NCBI GenBank assembly: GCA_043778625.1
Contig: JAYWFU010000001.1
Coordinates: 1 to 64,000, forward strand
From: JACMRI01 sp043778625
GTDB taxonomy: Bacteria > Bacteroidota > Bacteroidia > UBA4408
Reading direction: 5' to 3'
Length of the DNA: 64,000 nt
Under the pieces are notes generated by a model, which was not told where the DNA came from, made no database searches, and worked only from the letters and a program-made list of their open reading frames with translations. Of this stretch, positions 37,901-47,544 are shown in pieces (positions within the stretch are counted from its first letter, which is position 1; the number at the start of each line of letters is the position of its first letter). The translations under genes and the position numbers were made by a program.

Positions 37901-40900
37901 ATGCCAACAATGTGTGGTTTACAGTACCCAATACCGCTACAGTTAGCGTGGTTAAAGTAGAAGATATAACATCTGGCACAACAACATTAATACCCGTAGG
38001 CACAATGTATCAATTAGGTACATTAGCAGGTGGAGCTGTAAAAACGTATCGTATTACGGCTACTTACACCTCGTGTACGTTAGACTCAATAAGAGCCAGC
38101 GTAGGCTGGAACTGCGGTAGCTACCCAACAACTTTAGCAACAGCCAAATGCGTAAATTCTAGTATTAAATTACAACTATCGCCACAAAAACCATTACTAA
38201 TTACCAACGTAATTAATCCGCCACCACTTACTAATTTATGCGATACTTCGGAGTACGTTGCCGAAGGTAGTAACATACAATTAGGGAGTGCCTATCAGTT
38301 AAAATTAACTGCAGTATTACCTGTAGGAGTAAGTATTGTACCAGGCACGTCGTACTTAGCTTACCCAATGAGCGCTAGTTATGCGTTAGTGGGCGAGCCT
38401 ATATTTATTGGAGGCACAAGTTACCAATACAATGTATCAGCGCTTAATACTACAATAGGCACTAACGGTATGCCTGGTATATTAAAGTCGGATAGTAATA
38501 ATTTAAAAATAAAGTTTAAAGTAGTTACGGGTTGTGGTTACACTTCGGGTAGTATTGTTAGCTTTGGCTATGATGCCAAAAGTGCCTGCGGACAGGGCAC
38601 GGGGCAAATAATATCGTTATCGTCGCAGTTGGGTATTAACGGTGCTACACCACCTTATTTAACTAGTATTAAATTAATAACCACTTACATATCGCCATGC
38701 AATGGTAATAATAATCTTACGTTAAAAGTTACTAATCAAGGCCCGTTAAGTTTTGGCACGCCTGATTCGGTGCGGTTAGTATTACCTTTGGGGGTAAGTT
38801 ATTTAGCAGGCTCATCGATTTTTGCAAGTAATGCGCCTACCACAACCGAGCCTCGTATTGTAGTGTTAAGTGGGCAGCAAAATTTAATATGGAAACTTAA
38901 AAACGGAGTAGTGGCAGGCGATAGTGTAACTATTAACCTACAATATACAGCGCAAGCAAGTGCGCTTACTTGTAGTATTTACACGTTTACGGCATCAAGC
39001 ACAAGCTCTTCCGATTTACTATGTTCGTCGTCTGGCTTAACTTGTGGGGTTATAATAAATACAGGTAATGTAGCCCTGCCAGTATTTACATTTAAAGGAT
39101 ACTTAGCCTTGAATAGTGGCACAGGTTACACCACACCTTTAGGGCCTAATAATGAGGTAGCGCACGTGTCGTTTACCATAAATAATACGGGCGAACAAAT
39201 TAATGCAAGTAACAATACAATAATTAATTTTTATAACGATGCTAACAACAACGGTATGTACGACCCTGCCGACGTGCTTTTAACCAAAGATACCGTAAAT
39301 GCACTAATCCCTAATGGTGGTAGTTATATGTACAATGATTCTGTAACAATACCAGCAGGTAATTGTAGTATAATAGCCCGCTTAGATTCGTCAAACAATG
39401 CGTGTTCGTGTAATTCCGACGAACTATTAATTAACTTACCACTACGCCAATTAGCGGTAGATGGTATAATATGTTCAGGTAATTCAATTAATATAGGTAA
39501 AACTGCTATTACAGGCTATACTTATAGCTGGACGCCTACTACTAATCTTACAGGGGCAAGCATAAGTAACCCTATTGTTACAGGTACTAACACCACAGGT
39601 GTAGCCGAAACTACTACCTACTATGTGCAAGTAAACAGGGGGGGCTGCATAGGTTATGACACTTGTAACGTAGTAGTAAACTGGACGCCTACTGCTAATG
39701 CAGGTAGCAATCAAAACTTGTGTAATGTATTTACCACAACCTTAGCCGCTACAGCCCCAATGGGCGGAGTTGCCACAGGGGTATGGAGTCAATTAAGTGG
39801 GCCTAACACAGCCACTATAACTACACCAACAGCTTATAATTCGGGGGTTACAGGGTTAATAGAGGGTTCGTATGATTTTATTTGGACGGTAAGCAATGGT
39901 ACATGTACACCAGCTATTGACGGCATTACTATTAATGTATACAACACGCCAGTAGCTACTGCGGATGCTGACCAAGATTTATGTAACCTATTTACCACAA
40001 CCCTTGCAGGGAATATACCGGCAGGCACAGCCACAGCCGTATGGACACAAACTAGTGGGCCTAACACAGCCACTATAACTACCCCAACAGCTTATAACAC
40101 TACACTAACAGGGTTGGTAGAGGGTACCTATAATTTTACTTGGACAGTAAGTAATGGTACTTGTACACCCGCCACTAGCGCAATGATAGTTAAGGTTTAT
40201 AATAGCCCAATAGCTAACGCAGGAACTGACCAAAACTTATGTGGTGTGTTTACCACAATTCTTGCAGGTAATAACCCAGTGGGTACATCAACTGGTGCAT
40301 GGGCACAGTTAACAGGCGCTACGGCAACTATAACTACACCTACCGCTTACAACTCAATGATAACGGGGCTAGCCGAAGGAATATATAGCTTTGTATGGAC
40401 AGTAAGTAACGGTACTTGTACCCCAGTAACTGATACGGTAGTTGTAAATGTGTATAACAAACCTATTGCTACTGCAGGAGTTGATAAAGACTTGTGTAAT
40501 GGATTTTTGTTCTTTACTAATTTTGCGGCAAATACTCCCACAGGTACTGCTACTGCGGTGTGGAGCGAATTAAATGGCCCCAATACAGCATTAATAGCCG
40601 TGGCTACATCGCCAACATCAATGCTTTCAGGTCTTGTAGAGGGTGTATATAATTTTGTATGGACAATAAGTAATGGTACTTGCCCCGCATCAAAAGATAC
40701 TATAAAAGTAAAAGTATCGCAAAAAGCAACTGCTAACGCAGGAGCTGACCAAGATATATGTAACACCACAACTACCACCTTTGCAGGTAATGCTCCTGTG
40801 GGTACTGCTACAGGTGCTTGGTCGCAAATACTAGGCCCCAATACGGCAGTTATAACTACGCCAGCAAGCTATAATTCAACGGTAACAGGTTTAATAGAGG

Positions 40901-43572
40901 GTAGTTATACGTTTATTTGGACATTAACTAATGGTATATGTTCGCCTAATAGTGATGCAATGATTGTGCGTGTAAACAATACACCAATAGCTAATGCGGG
41001 TAGTAATCAAAACTTATGTAACGCTTTTAGTACGTTGTTAGTAGGTAATGCTAATATAGGTACATCAATAGGAAGTTGGAAACAGTTAAACGGTCCCAAT
41101 ACTGCAACAATAGCAGATACAACCAAATCTAATAGTGCGCTATCGGGGCTTGTAGAAGGAACATATAATTTTGTGTGGATAGTGCGTAACGGAGCTTGTG
41201 CGCCCGCCAAAGATACGGTAACCATAAATGTATATAACACCCCTGTTGCTAATGCAGGCATCGACCAACAATTGTGTAATACTTTTACTACCACGTTTAC
41301 AGCTACCATACCAGCCGGAACATCAACAGGGGTATGGTCGCAATTGAGCGGAACTACAGCTACTATAACTACTCCAACGGCTTATAACTCAACATTAACG
41401 GGGCTAACAGAGGGTACTTACAAATTTATATGGAAAGTAAGCAACGGTAATTGCACCCCAGTTACTGATACTGTTACTATTAAAGTTTATAATACACCTT
41501 TAGCCAACGCAGGTATCAACCAACAATTATGTAATACATTTAATACTACTTTGGGTGGTAATGTACCTGCAGGAACATCAACCGGAAATTGGACACAACT
41601 AAGTGGTCCTAACGCATCAGTTATAACTACGCCAACCCTTGCTACATCAACAATAACAGGCCTAGCTGAGGGTACGTATAATTTTGTGTGGACAGTAAGC
41701 AATGGTAATTGTATTGCAGTTACTGATACTGTTGCTATTAAAATATATAATACTCCTACCGCTAATGCTGGAGTCAACCAACAATTGTGTGCTACTTACA
41801 TAACAACTTTAGCAGCTACTATACCAGCAGGTACAGCCACTGGTGTATGGTCGCAACTTAATGGACCTACCTCGTCAGTTATTGTTACGCCAAGTGGGTA
41901 TAACTCAAGTATTACAGCGTTAGGCGAGGGTACATATAATTTTGTGTGGACGGTAACTAATGGTAATTGTGCAGCAGTTACGGATACAGTAACCCTTAAA
42001 GTCTACGATACACCTGTGGCCAAAGCAGGCGCTAATCAAAACTTGTGTAATAGTAGTTCAACATCATTTACAGCATTAGCTCCAGCAGGTACAGCCACAG
42101 GCGCTTGGACACAGCTAGGTGGCCCTAACACCGCCACAATAGTGTTGCCAACAAGCAAAAACGCAAGTATAACAGGCTTGGTAGAGGGTACTTACAATTT
42201 TATATGGACGGTGAGTAATGGTAGTTGCATCCCAGCTACCGATACCGTAACTATTAATGTATACAACACGCCTACCGCCAATGCAGGCATTGATATAAAT
42301 GTGTGTAACAATAGTATAGCCACCTTAGGTGCTGTGCTACCTGCGGGTACGTCGTATGGCACATGGAGTAGGCAATCAGGCCCAAGCGCAGTAGTGTTTG
42401 GGGATACTTTATTGCGCACTACAAACGTTTCTAACCTACAAGAGGGCGTGTATAAATTAGTGTGGACGGTAAGTAATGGCAATTGCCCTACGGCAACCGA
42501 TGTAGTAAATGTAAATGTGTACAACACCCCAATAGCCAATGCTGGTGCAGATATTAAAGCATGCTACGTGCCTTTAATTCCGCTTAATGCGCAATTACCA
42601 TTTGGTACAAGTGTTGGGCATTGGCATGATGCCACCACTGGCGGAGGGTCAGTAACATTTGTGGATTCTATGCAATTTAACACTTCAATTAAAAACTTAA
42701 CTCCTGGCTTTTTTGACATTGTGTGGGTAGTTGAAAACGGCTCTTGCCCTACTGCTACCGACACCTTGCACATTACCAATTACAAAATTCCGATTGTTAA
42801 TTTTTCGTTTGATGAAGATTTAATATGCCAAGGCGATTGTATTAATTTTACTGATCTTACCCAAACGTTTATGAACGACCCTATTATTATTTGGAAATGG
42901 GACGATGGTTTATTTGGTTCGGCAAGCCTACCTAACCCAATGTTTTGTTACGGCGATAGCGGTGCATTTTACCCACGCTTAACAGTAACAACGGCGCATG
43001 GTTGCTTAGTGTCTAAAACCAGTACCGACAGTATTAGGGTAAAAGGTAAGCCAGTAGCCGAATTTAAGGTGGATAACCTTAGTGAAACCGACGATTTAAT
43101 TACCATAAATACTACTTCATCTAATTTTAATGTATTAAAATGGGAGATGGGAGATGGTACTTATTTTGAGCACGTTAAAAACACTAATTACGATTACACC
43201 TACGCTGACACAGGGTGGTATAAAATTAAGCTAATAGCTGCCAATAAAAATAATTGTACTGATACCGCCATTAAAAAGCTGTACATCAAAAAACGATTTA
43301 CGTTTTACATACCTAATTCGTTTTCGCCTAACGCAGATTATTTAAATGATATATTTACTCCTAAGGGTAGTTATTTTAAAAATTATCAAATGACTATTTA
43401 CGACCGCTGGGGCGAAATAATATTTGTATCCAGCGACATAAATAAAGGCTGGAACGGTTTGTTGCTAGACGATTCGCCTGCCACAGTAGGTACTTATGTA
43501 TACAAAGTTAGTGTGGATAAACTCACAGGTAAAACAATGAATTATAAAGGCACGGTAACACTTATGAAATAA
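34948..43572 (+). CDS. Giant T9SS-exported repeat protein
   Basis: A 2874-residue secreted protein. A signal peptide (ends TKAQ) is followed by about 1550 residues of DUF11-like/conserved-repeat beta-sandwiches (VTNGGVGELSEFTLTDAHG and similar). Next come twelve tandem repeats of about 86 residues (about 1580-2613). A PKD-like region follows (about 2616-2780, IWKWDDGLFG), then a type B sorting domain (FTFYIPNSFSPNADYLNDIF). Each repeat has two Cys (LCN near the start and NGTC or NGNC late), so one disulfide per repeat is likely. It is probably a surface adhesin or matrix protein exported by the T9SS with the PorP/SprF upstream. Confidence 0.93.
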   Translation: MKLYLSFVFIFFSLITKAQLLNTTTSTTPADITVCGATKTFSVTINNPSPFTLSNVKVGVTMPTGVVYMPTSVINATDTHTIATSTPNFIIANLPTLTAVTVTFTVKVTCAVLPFLASGATIENKYKITYTGNGTNYTDNHTTVNYSVKQPNLSITTFTNQSYAGNIGDTYTRCITVTNGGVGELSEFTLTDAHGNGVVINSVSNGVWTPTAGLETVVLNATHFTAIGNGNGLFESGESIIICENVTVNNCTPIGVLSAIEAGWGCNGSVCQSSISSANVVFPNLAPNLVVTPTGGLNACLGNGFASTQQLKFKNTGVGQATNIVYDIFNSTGAGYWNGMKTKWDLSTITYTLNGGAATPIAVTSSSPLAASAACSGGVSSSGAFKITIPNMNPNDEIILYFNSESCCESYVNNGWRFKGTYESICTNTYTTVEDWGKVYNWYNSSLTTNNSPASVVSGQAGTFNALFQTAYLTDLSGMGNNKITIDYIVPACLTYVAGSAKIKDPNNIVSHSTPTVTIIGDTVRVEYSNNIQFYFDQFQALIDLQANCAMCAGGGNYNIQSILYYTPNNSCGCKVYLSTLNTPIEVVCPIVCEGLNLKAFKIERTSYGKADVNNDGIPEATAVVPTDVRVDRAMYGDTVTSTYNAVIKTSVAHPVWSNGYLKASITNGNNLTALGGVLKRYRAGVLITTVNILPVSATSAAGVFNYDISTLIATSINNDSLVFTPQYQVTTNIGGSVMQSATVTNDFYVSVIPTPTLTTDKFACNNFKGQFSIIGYYYDNYGPEGYTTKSCNNVTFTQNYYLSIGQCCGNYAGGNLFPNEYRQWATIDTLRVVMPVGYTFVSANFDHRATAGTLKPVRLSLPYSIVPLSTTTNVWSFYVGNYFIGGSPTIVPSDDGFHGTFNVTATPSCEAVGNVSVPIQYDWVFKPSVFLKQPVADNLIIRNGQDNVNYAKPNVTIQSILPNVLAYSTTVNWDVVLTNTTATDANNVWFTVPNTATVSVVKVEDITSGTTTLIPVGTMYQLGTLAGGAVKTYRITATYTSCTLDSIRASVGWNCGSYPTTLATAKCVNSSIKLQLSPQKPLLITNVINPPPLTNLCDTSEYVAEGSNIQLGSAYQLKLTAVLPVGVSIVPGTSYLAYPMSASYALVGEPIFIGGTSYQYNVSALNTTIGTNGMPGILKSDSNNLKIKFKVVTGCGYTSGSIVSFGYDAKSACGQGTGQIISLSSQLGINGATPPYLTSIKLITTYISPCNGNNNLTLKVTNQGPLSFGTPDSVRLVLPLGVSYLAGSSIFASNAPTTTEPRIVVLSGQQNLIWKLKNGVVAGDSVTINLQYTAQASALTCSIYTFTASSTSSSDLLCSSSGLTCGVIINTGNVALPVFTFKGYLALNSGTGYTTPLGPNNEVAHVSFTINNTGEQINASNNTIINFYNDANNNGMYDPADVLLTKDTVNALIPNGGSYMYNDSVTIPAGNCSIIARLDSSNNACSCNSDELLINLPLRQLAVDGIICSGNSINIGKTAITGYTYSWTPTTNLTGASISNPIVTGTNTTGVAETTTYYVQVNRGGCIGYDTCNVVVNWTPTANAGSNQNLCNVFTTTLAATAPMGGVATGVWSQLSGPNTATITTPTAYNSGVTGLIEGSYDFIWTVSNGTCTPAIDGITINVYNTPVATADADQDLCNLFTTTLAGNIPAGTATAVWTQTSGPNTATITTPTAYNTTLTGLVEGTYNFTWTVSNGTCTPATSAMIVKVYNSPIANAGTDQNLCGVFTTILAGNNPVGTSTGAWAQLTGATATITTPTAYNSMITGLAEGIYSFVWTVSNGTCTPVTDTVVVNVYNKPIATAGVDKDLCNGFLFFTNFAANTPTGTATAVWSELNGPNTALIAVATSPTSMLSGLVEGVYNFVWTISNGTCPASKDTIKVKVSQKATANAGADQDICNTTTTTFAGNAPVGTATGAWSQILGPNTAVITTPASYNSTVTGLIEGSYTFIWTLTNGICSPNSDAMIVRVNNTPIANAGSNQNLCNAFSTLLVGNANIGTSIGSWKQLNGPNTATIADTTKSNSALSGLVEGTYNFVWIVRNGACAPAKDTVTINVYNTPVANAGIDQQLCNTFTTTFTATIPAGTSTGVWSQLSGTTATITTPTAYNSTLTGLTEGTYKFIWKVSNGNCTPVTDTVTIKVYNTPLANAGINQQLCNTFNTTLGGNVPAGTSTGNWTQLSGPNASVITTPTLATSTITGLAEGTYNFVWTVSNGNCIAVTDTVAIKIYNTPTANAGVNQQLCATYITTLAATIPAGTATGVWSQLNGPTSSVIVTPSGYNSSITALGEGTYNFVWTVTNGNCAAVTDTVTLKVYDTPVAKAGANQNLCNSSSTSFTALAPAGTATGAWTQLGGPNTATIVLPTSKNASITGLVEGTYNFIWTVSNGSCIPATDTVTINVYNTPTANAGIDINVCNNSIATLGAVLPAGTSYGTWSRQSGPSAVVFGDTLLRTTNVSNLQEGVYKLVWTVSNGNCPTATDVVNVNVYNTPIANAGADIKACYVPLIPLNAQLPFGTSVGHWHDATTGGGSVTFVDSMQFNTSIKNLTPGFFDIVWVVENGSCPTATDTLHITNYKIPIVNFSFDEDLICQGDCINFTDLTQTFMNDPIIIWKWDDGLFGSASLPNPMFCYGDSGAFYPRLTVTTAHGCLVSKTSTDSIRVKGKPVAEFKVDNLSETDDLITINTTSSNFNVLKWEMGDGTYFEHVKNTNYDYTYADTGWYKIKLIAANKNNCTDTAIKKLYIKKRFTFYIPNSFSPNADYLNDIFTPKGSYFKNYQMTIYDRWGEIIFVSSDINKGWNGLLLDDSPATVGTYVYKVSVDKLTGKTMNYKGTVTLMK
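39685..42786 (+). repeat. Twelve tandem coding repeats of about 258 bp
   Basis: The units encode residues about 1580-2613 of the giant protein. Each begins (T/S/K)P.A.AG..Q.LCN, contains W.QLSGPNTATITTP, and ends EGTYNFVWTVSNG.C. Units 1-10 are closely alike; 11 and 12 are more diverged. This is a recombination-prone coding repeat, not a spacer array. Confidence 0.9.
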
Positions 43573-43578
43573 AATTAT

Positions 43579-43628
43579 AGTTTTTGAAACACAAGCGGAG
43601 TTATACTCAACTTGCGTTTCAAAACTAT
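43579..43628 (+). terminator. Probable terminator after the giant gene
   Basis: An imperfect inverted repeat (AGTTTTTGAAACACAAG paired with the complement in CTTGCGTTTCAAAACT) lies 7-56 bp past the stop codon and is followed by ATTTTG. Strong stem, weak U tract. Confidence 0.5.
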
Positions 43629-43699
43629 TTTGCACTGCCGCTTGTAATACTTACGTTTATTAATTATGTTTGTTAGCAATTGTAAATACACTACACACT

Positions 43700-44641
43700 A
43701 TGTTTTCAAAATACACACTATCCTTTTTATTTACTTTATTAATCAGTTCGGCTTTTGCACAAACATTTGATATAGAGGGCAAAGACACTATTAATCAAAT
43801 GGATGTGAATAATTTGCGCCAAGGTAAATGGGTAGTTAAAAATAGCACTAAAAAATTACCAGGCTACCGCGACGACCAAACGGTGGAGGAAGGAAAGTAC
43901 CGCGATAGTAAAAAAACAGGCATTTGGAAGGCTTATTTCCCTAGTGGAAAAACGAAAAGCGAAATTACTTACGAAAACAATCGCCCCAAAGGATATGCTA
44001 AATTTTACCACGAAAACGGGCAGTTAGCCGAAGAAGGTATGTGGGAAAACAATAAATGGGTAGGCGAGTACAAAATGTATTACGAAAACGGGCAGTTATT
44101 TTACGATTGGAAGTATAGTACAGATGGTAAACGTGAGGGAGAGCAAAAATACTTTCATGACAATGGCTATACCATGATTGAAGGTAATTGGCAAGAAGGA
44201 AAAGAAAATGGCACACAAAAAGAATACTACTATTCGGGCGCATTAAAAACTACTAAAGAATTTAATGGAGGTAAAATGGACGAAGCGTCTATTAAAAATG
44301 TAGAGGATTCAGGCAAGCCAGACCCTAATAACAAACGCAAATTAACTATTAAAGCACCCGCTGAAGTTAAGGTAGAAAAAGCCGTGGACAAAGTGGTAGA
44401 AAAAGTAGTGGTTAAAGAAGAGCCTGTGGTAGTTAAAGAGCCTGTAGTGGTTAAAAGTGCTTCGTTAGTGGAGAACGGACAAAACAAATTGTACAATAAA
44501 AACAAACAAGTGGAGCAAGAGGGTATGTTTAAAAACTATAAGTTGTGGGACGGTAAAAGATATTTTTATGATGGCGAAAAACTGGTACGTACACAAACCT
44601 ACAAAAATGGCGGTGTTGTAAAAACCGAGGAGGTTAAATAA
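43700..44641 (+). CDS. Secreted MORN-variant (YwqK-like) repeat protein
   Basis: A 313-residue protein from ATG 43700, which gives a clean signal peptide ending SAFAQ. Six or more MORN-variant repeats of the toxin-antitoxin YwqK type follow: GIWKAYFPSGKTKSEITYEN, GYAKFYHENGQLAEEGMWEN and so on. A Val/Lys/Glu-rich linker (VEKVVVKEEPVVVKEPVVV) leads to a last repeat. The YwqK label is a family name only; a secreted Bacteroidota protein like this is not evidently an antitoxin. Role unknown, probably envelope-related. Confidence 0.85.
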   Translation: MFSKYTLSFLFTLLISSAFAQTFDIEGKDTINQMDVNNLRQGKWVVKNSTKKLPGYRDDQTVEEGKYRDSKKTGIWKAYFPSGKTKSEITYENNRPKGYAKFYHENGQLAEEGMWENNKWVGEYKMYYENGQLFYDWKYSTDGKREGEQKYFHDNGYTMIEGNWQEGKENGTQKEYYYSGALKTTKEFNGGKMDEASIKNVEDSGKPDPNNKRKLTIKAPAEVKVEKAVDKVVEKVVVKEEPVVVKEPVVVKSASLVENGQNKLYNKNKQVEQEGMFKNYKLWDGKRYFYDGEKLVRTQTYKNGGVVKTEEVK

Positions 44642-44658
44642 AACCTTCAGTAGTAACA

Positions 44659-45843
44659 ATGAATATTTTATTGCACGACAGCGCACAGCGCAACCACCTG
44701 TTACCATTGGTGTTTACAAGGCCTGTTGCTCATTTACGCATAGGGATATTAACGATTGCCGAAAAATACACCATGTACTTTAACACTACTTGTAGTTATA
44801 TCACGGCTGATTATTTAAGTAAAAAATACCCAAGCACATATTCCAACGATAACCTAATAATAAATGCTTGCGTATGCCCAACACCAGAGTTGGTAGAGCA
44901 AATAAAAGCATTAACTATTAATACTGTTTTAATAGACGAGATTACTACTACTTGGATAGCCGTACGTGTTAATAAAAGCGATGCCGTAAGTTTTGCCGTA
45001 GACTGTAATTTTTCAAAATTTAAAATTCAAAATTCAAAAAGCTCGTTCACGCTACTGAGCCGTCCTAACGATATATTTACTTACAACGATGTGGAACTAC
45101 GCAACGATTTTGCGCGGTTAACTAAGGGTAGAGTTTCGGAACCTATATCAACTACTAATACCTGCATCGCACCCCAAAATATATTTATAGAAAAAGGCGC
45201 TAAGGTAGAATGCAGCATACTTAACGCAAGTACAGGGCCTATATATATTAGTGCTAATGCTGAGGTTATGGAGGGTTGTATTGTACGAGGTGCGCTAGCG
45301 CTATGCGAAAATGCAACATTAAAATTAGGTGCTAAAATATATGGAGCCACTACTATAGGTCCGCATAGCAAAGTAGGAGGGGAGGTTAATAATTCTGTAA
45401 TAATTGGGTATAGTAACAAGGGGCACGATGGTTTTTTGGGTAATGCTGTAATTGGCGAGTGGTGCAACTTAGGTGCTGATACTAATAATTCAAACTTAAA
45501 AAACAATTACGCTAACGTTAAGCTGTACAACTACGCTACACTAGCTAACGAAGATACAGCGCTGCAATTTTGCGGATTAATAATGGCTGATCATAGCAAA
45601 TGTGGTATTAACACCATGTTTAACACAGGCACAGTAGTGGGTGTATGCGCTAATGTGTTTGGAGCGGGTTTCCCAGCTACACACATACCTAGCTATACGT
45701 GGGGAGGGGTAACGGACAGCGAAGTATTTAAGTTGGATAAAGCCATTGAACTTGCACAGCGTGTGTATGCACGCCGTAACATGGAGTTACCATTAGTTGA
45801 TGTGGACATACTAACACATATATTTAACCATACCGCACATTAA
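44659..45843 (+). CDS. Bacteroidota-type GlmU-like sugar nucleotidyltransferase
   Basis: A 394-residue protein of the family that stands in for GlmU in Bacteroidota. It opens LHDSAQRNHLLPLVFTRPVA followed by HLRIGILTI, the diverged nucleotidyltransferase start. From about residue 170 hexapeptide-like repeats (ILNASTGPIYISANAEVMEG, GAKIYGATTIGPHSKVGGEV) form a left-handed beta-helix. Predicted to make UDP-GlcNAc for peptidoglycan and LPS. It starts 17 bp after the MORN gene and is followed after 11 bp by the amidohydrolase. Confidence 0.88.
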   Translation: MNILLHDSAQRNHLLPLVFTRPVAHLRIGILTIAEKYTMYFNTTCSYITADYLSKKYPSTYSNDNLIINACVCPTPELVEQIKALTINTVLIDEITTTWIAVRVNKSDAVSFAVDCNFSKFKIQNSKSSFTLLSRPNDIFTYNDVELRNDFARLTKGRVSEPISTTNTCIAPQNIFIEKGAKVECSILNASTGPIYISANAEVMEGCIVRGALALCENATLKLGAKIYGATTIGPHSKVGGEVNNSVIIGYSNKGHDGFLGNAVIGEWCNLGADTNNSNLKNNYANVKLYNYATLANEDTALQFCGLIMADHSKCGINTMFNTGTVVGVCANVFGAGFPATHIPSYTWGGVTDSEVFKLDKAIELAQRVYARRNMELPLVDVDILTHIFNHTAH

Positions 45844-45854
45844 TTACAAGTAGC

Positions 45855-47021
45855 GTGATACACTATTATTTTACCCCCACGTTATTTGATGGTTTAGGTA
45901 ATGTTGCCCGCAATGTGTACATAGGCGTGCAACACACTATAATTGTGAGTATAGGTACAACTGCTCCCACTAATAATAGCAATGTAACAGTGCTTGATGC
46001 CGCAGTAATGCCCGCTATGATTAATGCGCACTGCCATTTAGAATTATCGTACCTGTATGCTAAAATACCTAAGTACATAGGTATTAATGATTTTATAGCC
46101 ACGCTCGAACAATGTAAAACTAATGATGCTACAATAGTTGAACATCACGCATTACTTGCACAGCAAGCTATGCAAGCTAACGGTATAGTGGCAGTGGGAG
46201 ATATTAGTAATACTGCGCATACTTTTGCTCTAAAACAACAATCAGCCATGTACTACCACACATTTGTGGAAGTGTACGGCTTTAGCCCTGAGCGTGCATT
46301 AACAGCTTATGCTAATGGTATGGCATTGGTAAGCCAATTACAAGGTTGTGCCGTAAGCATTACGCCACATGCGCCTTATAGCGTAAGTAGCGAGTTAATG
46401 CAGCTTATAACCACTGCGTGCAATGTAAGCAATAGCCCAGTAACTATTCATACACAGGAGAGCAAGGCTGAAAATGAATTTTTTGAGTGCGCCACAGGTA
46501 AAACCTACACTCGTATTCAAAACTTTGGTATTGATTTATCTACTCATTATGCTACACAACAATCGGCTATGGCACACGTAGCACCGCTATTACCAAAGCA
46601 ACTTCCTTTACAATACGTACACAATACATTTGCTACGGCACACGATGTTGAGTTGGGCATTGCCTTAAACCCCAATACTTATTGGTGTTTGTGTCCCAAT
46701 GCTAATATTTATATCGAAAATAGTTTACCCAACATACCTATGCTTATGCAACACAATGCTACTATAACCCTTGGTACAGATAGCCTCGCGAGCAACGACA
46801 AGTTATGTATACTGTCAGAAATGCAAACTATACAGCGTTATTACCCCACTATACCTACACAAACCCTTGTGCAGTGGGCAACTTACAACGGAGCTAAGTT
46901 TTTGGGTATTGATGCTGATTTTGGAAGTATTGCTGTGGGGCGTAAAGCAAATTTTGTGTTACTTACCAATTTTAATCATGCTACACAAAGTTTGTATAAC
47001 GCTGATATAGCTTTGCTTTAA
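45855..47021 (+). CDS. Metal-dependent amidohydrolase, aminofutalosine-deaminase-like
   Basis: A 388-residue TIM-barrel amidohydrolase starting at GTG 45855. Metal and catalytic residues are seen in NAHCHLELS, HAPYSVS, HTQESKAENEFF, YVHNTFAT and GTDSLASND. These patterns are close to the aminodeoxyfutalosine/5-deoxyadenosine deaminases of the cytosine-deaminase-like group. A role in menaquinone synthesis by the futalosine route is possible, but no mqn gene is near. Substrate is not settled by sequence. Confidence 0.85.
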   Translation: MIHYYFTPTLFDGLGNVARNVYIGVQHTIIVSIGTTAPTNNSNVTVLDAAVMPAMINAHCHLELSYLYAKIPKYIGINDFIATLEQCKTNDATIVEHHALLAQQAMQANGIVAVGDISNTAHTFALKQQSAMYYHTFVEVYGFSPERALTAYANGMALVSQLQGCAVSITPHAPYSVSSELMQLITTACNVSNSPVTIHTQESKAENEFFECATGKTYTRIQNFGIDLSTHYATQQSAMAHVAPLLPKQLPLQYVHNTFATAHDVELGIALNPNTYWCLCPNANIYIENSLPNIPMLMQHNATITLGTDSLASNDKLCILSEMQTIQRYYPTIPTQTLVQWATYNGAKFLGIDADFGSIAVGRKANFVLLTNFNHATQSLYNADIALL

Positions 47022-47093
47022 CACAAGTTCTAATAGGTGGTTATTATTTATTAGATATAAAGTAACCTTTATAAGTTCATAGATAGATTATTT

Positions 47094-47525
47094 TTATTTT
47101 TTAAATCCAACAAGTACTGCTACACAACCTTGCTCTACTATACCTGTTTTAGCTTCAGCTTTAGGTACAGTTACCTCAATTATTAGTTGTTGTGTTGCTT
47201 TAACATTAAAATCAAAGTTTTTTTGATTAGTACTTTCGCTGTTAAATACTTCTTTGTGATTACTATCAAATACTTTGTATTGTACTGCACCAAGTAATTC
47301 TTGTGCGCAGGTGTATATGCGATATTCTTGCCCTGCATAAAAAGTCATCATTAACTCAGCGTTTTCACCTGGCGCTAAAGCTGTACTGTTTAATTGACCA
47401 TTGTGTATATAAGGCTTTAACGATGGCACACATTTGCCTTTAGTAAAATTGTTGCATTGCGCATTAGCATTAATATTAATAAGTAAGGCTAATCCTGTAA
47501 GTAGGGTAAATAGTAGTTTTTTCAT
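47094..47525 (-). CDS. Small exported protein of unknown function
   Basis: A 143-residue protein with signal peptide (MKKLLFTLLTGLALLININA then NAQC). Mature sequence starts CNNFTKGKCVPSLKPYIHNG and is predicted all-beta, with YAGQEYRIYTCAQELLGAVQ. Four Cys are present. I have seen similar proteins beside lipoproteins of Bacteroidota but know no function. It follows the next upstream lipoprotein gene by 19 bp, so they are likely co-transcribed. Confidence 0.75.
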   Translation of the reverse strand: MKKLLFTLLTGLALLININANAQCNNFTKGKCVPSLKPYIHNGQLNSTALAPGENAELMMTFYAGQEYRIYTCAQELLGAVQYKVFDSNHKEVFNSESTNQKNFDFNVKATQQLIIEVTVPKAEAKTGIVEQGCVAVLVGFKK

Positions 47526-47544
47526 GTTATTTATTTGGTTCTAA

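Noticed and set aside
39685..42786. Regular tandem repeats that might suggest a CRISPR array
   Set aside because: The period is about 258 bp, the repeats are in frame and code for 86-residue domains; there are no short repeats with unique spacers.
43700..44641. YwqK-type protein as an antitoxin
   Set aside because: The name comes from the repeat family. The protein has a signal peptide and no toxin gene beside it.
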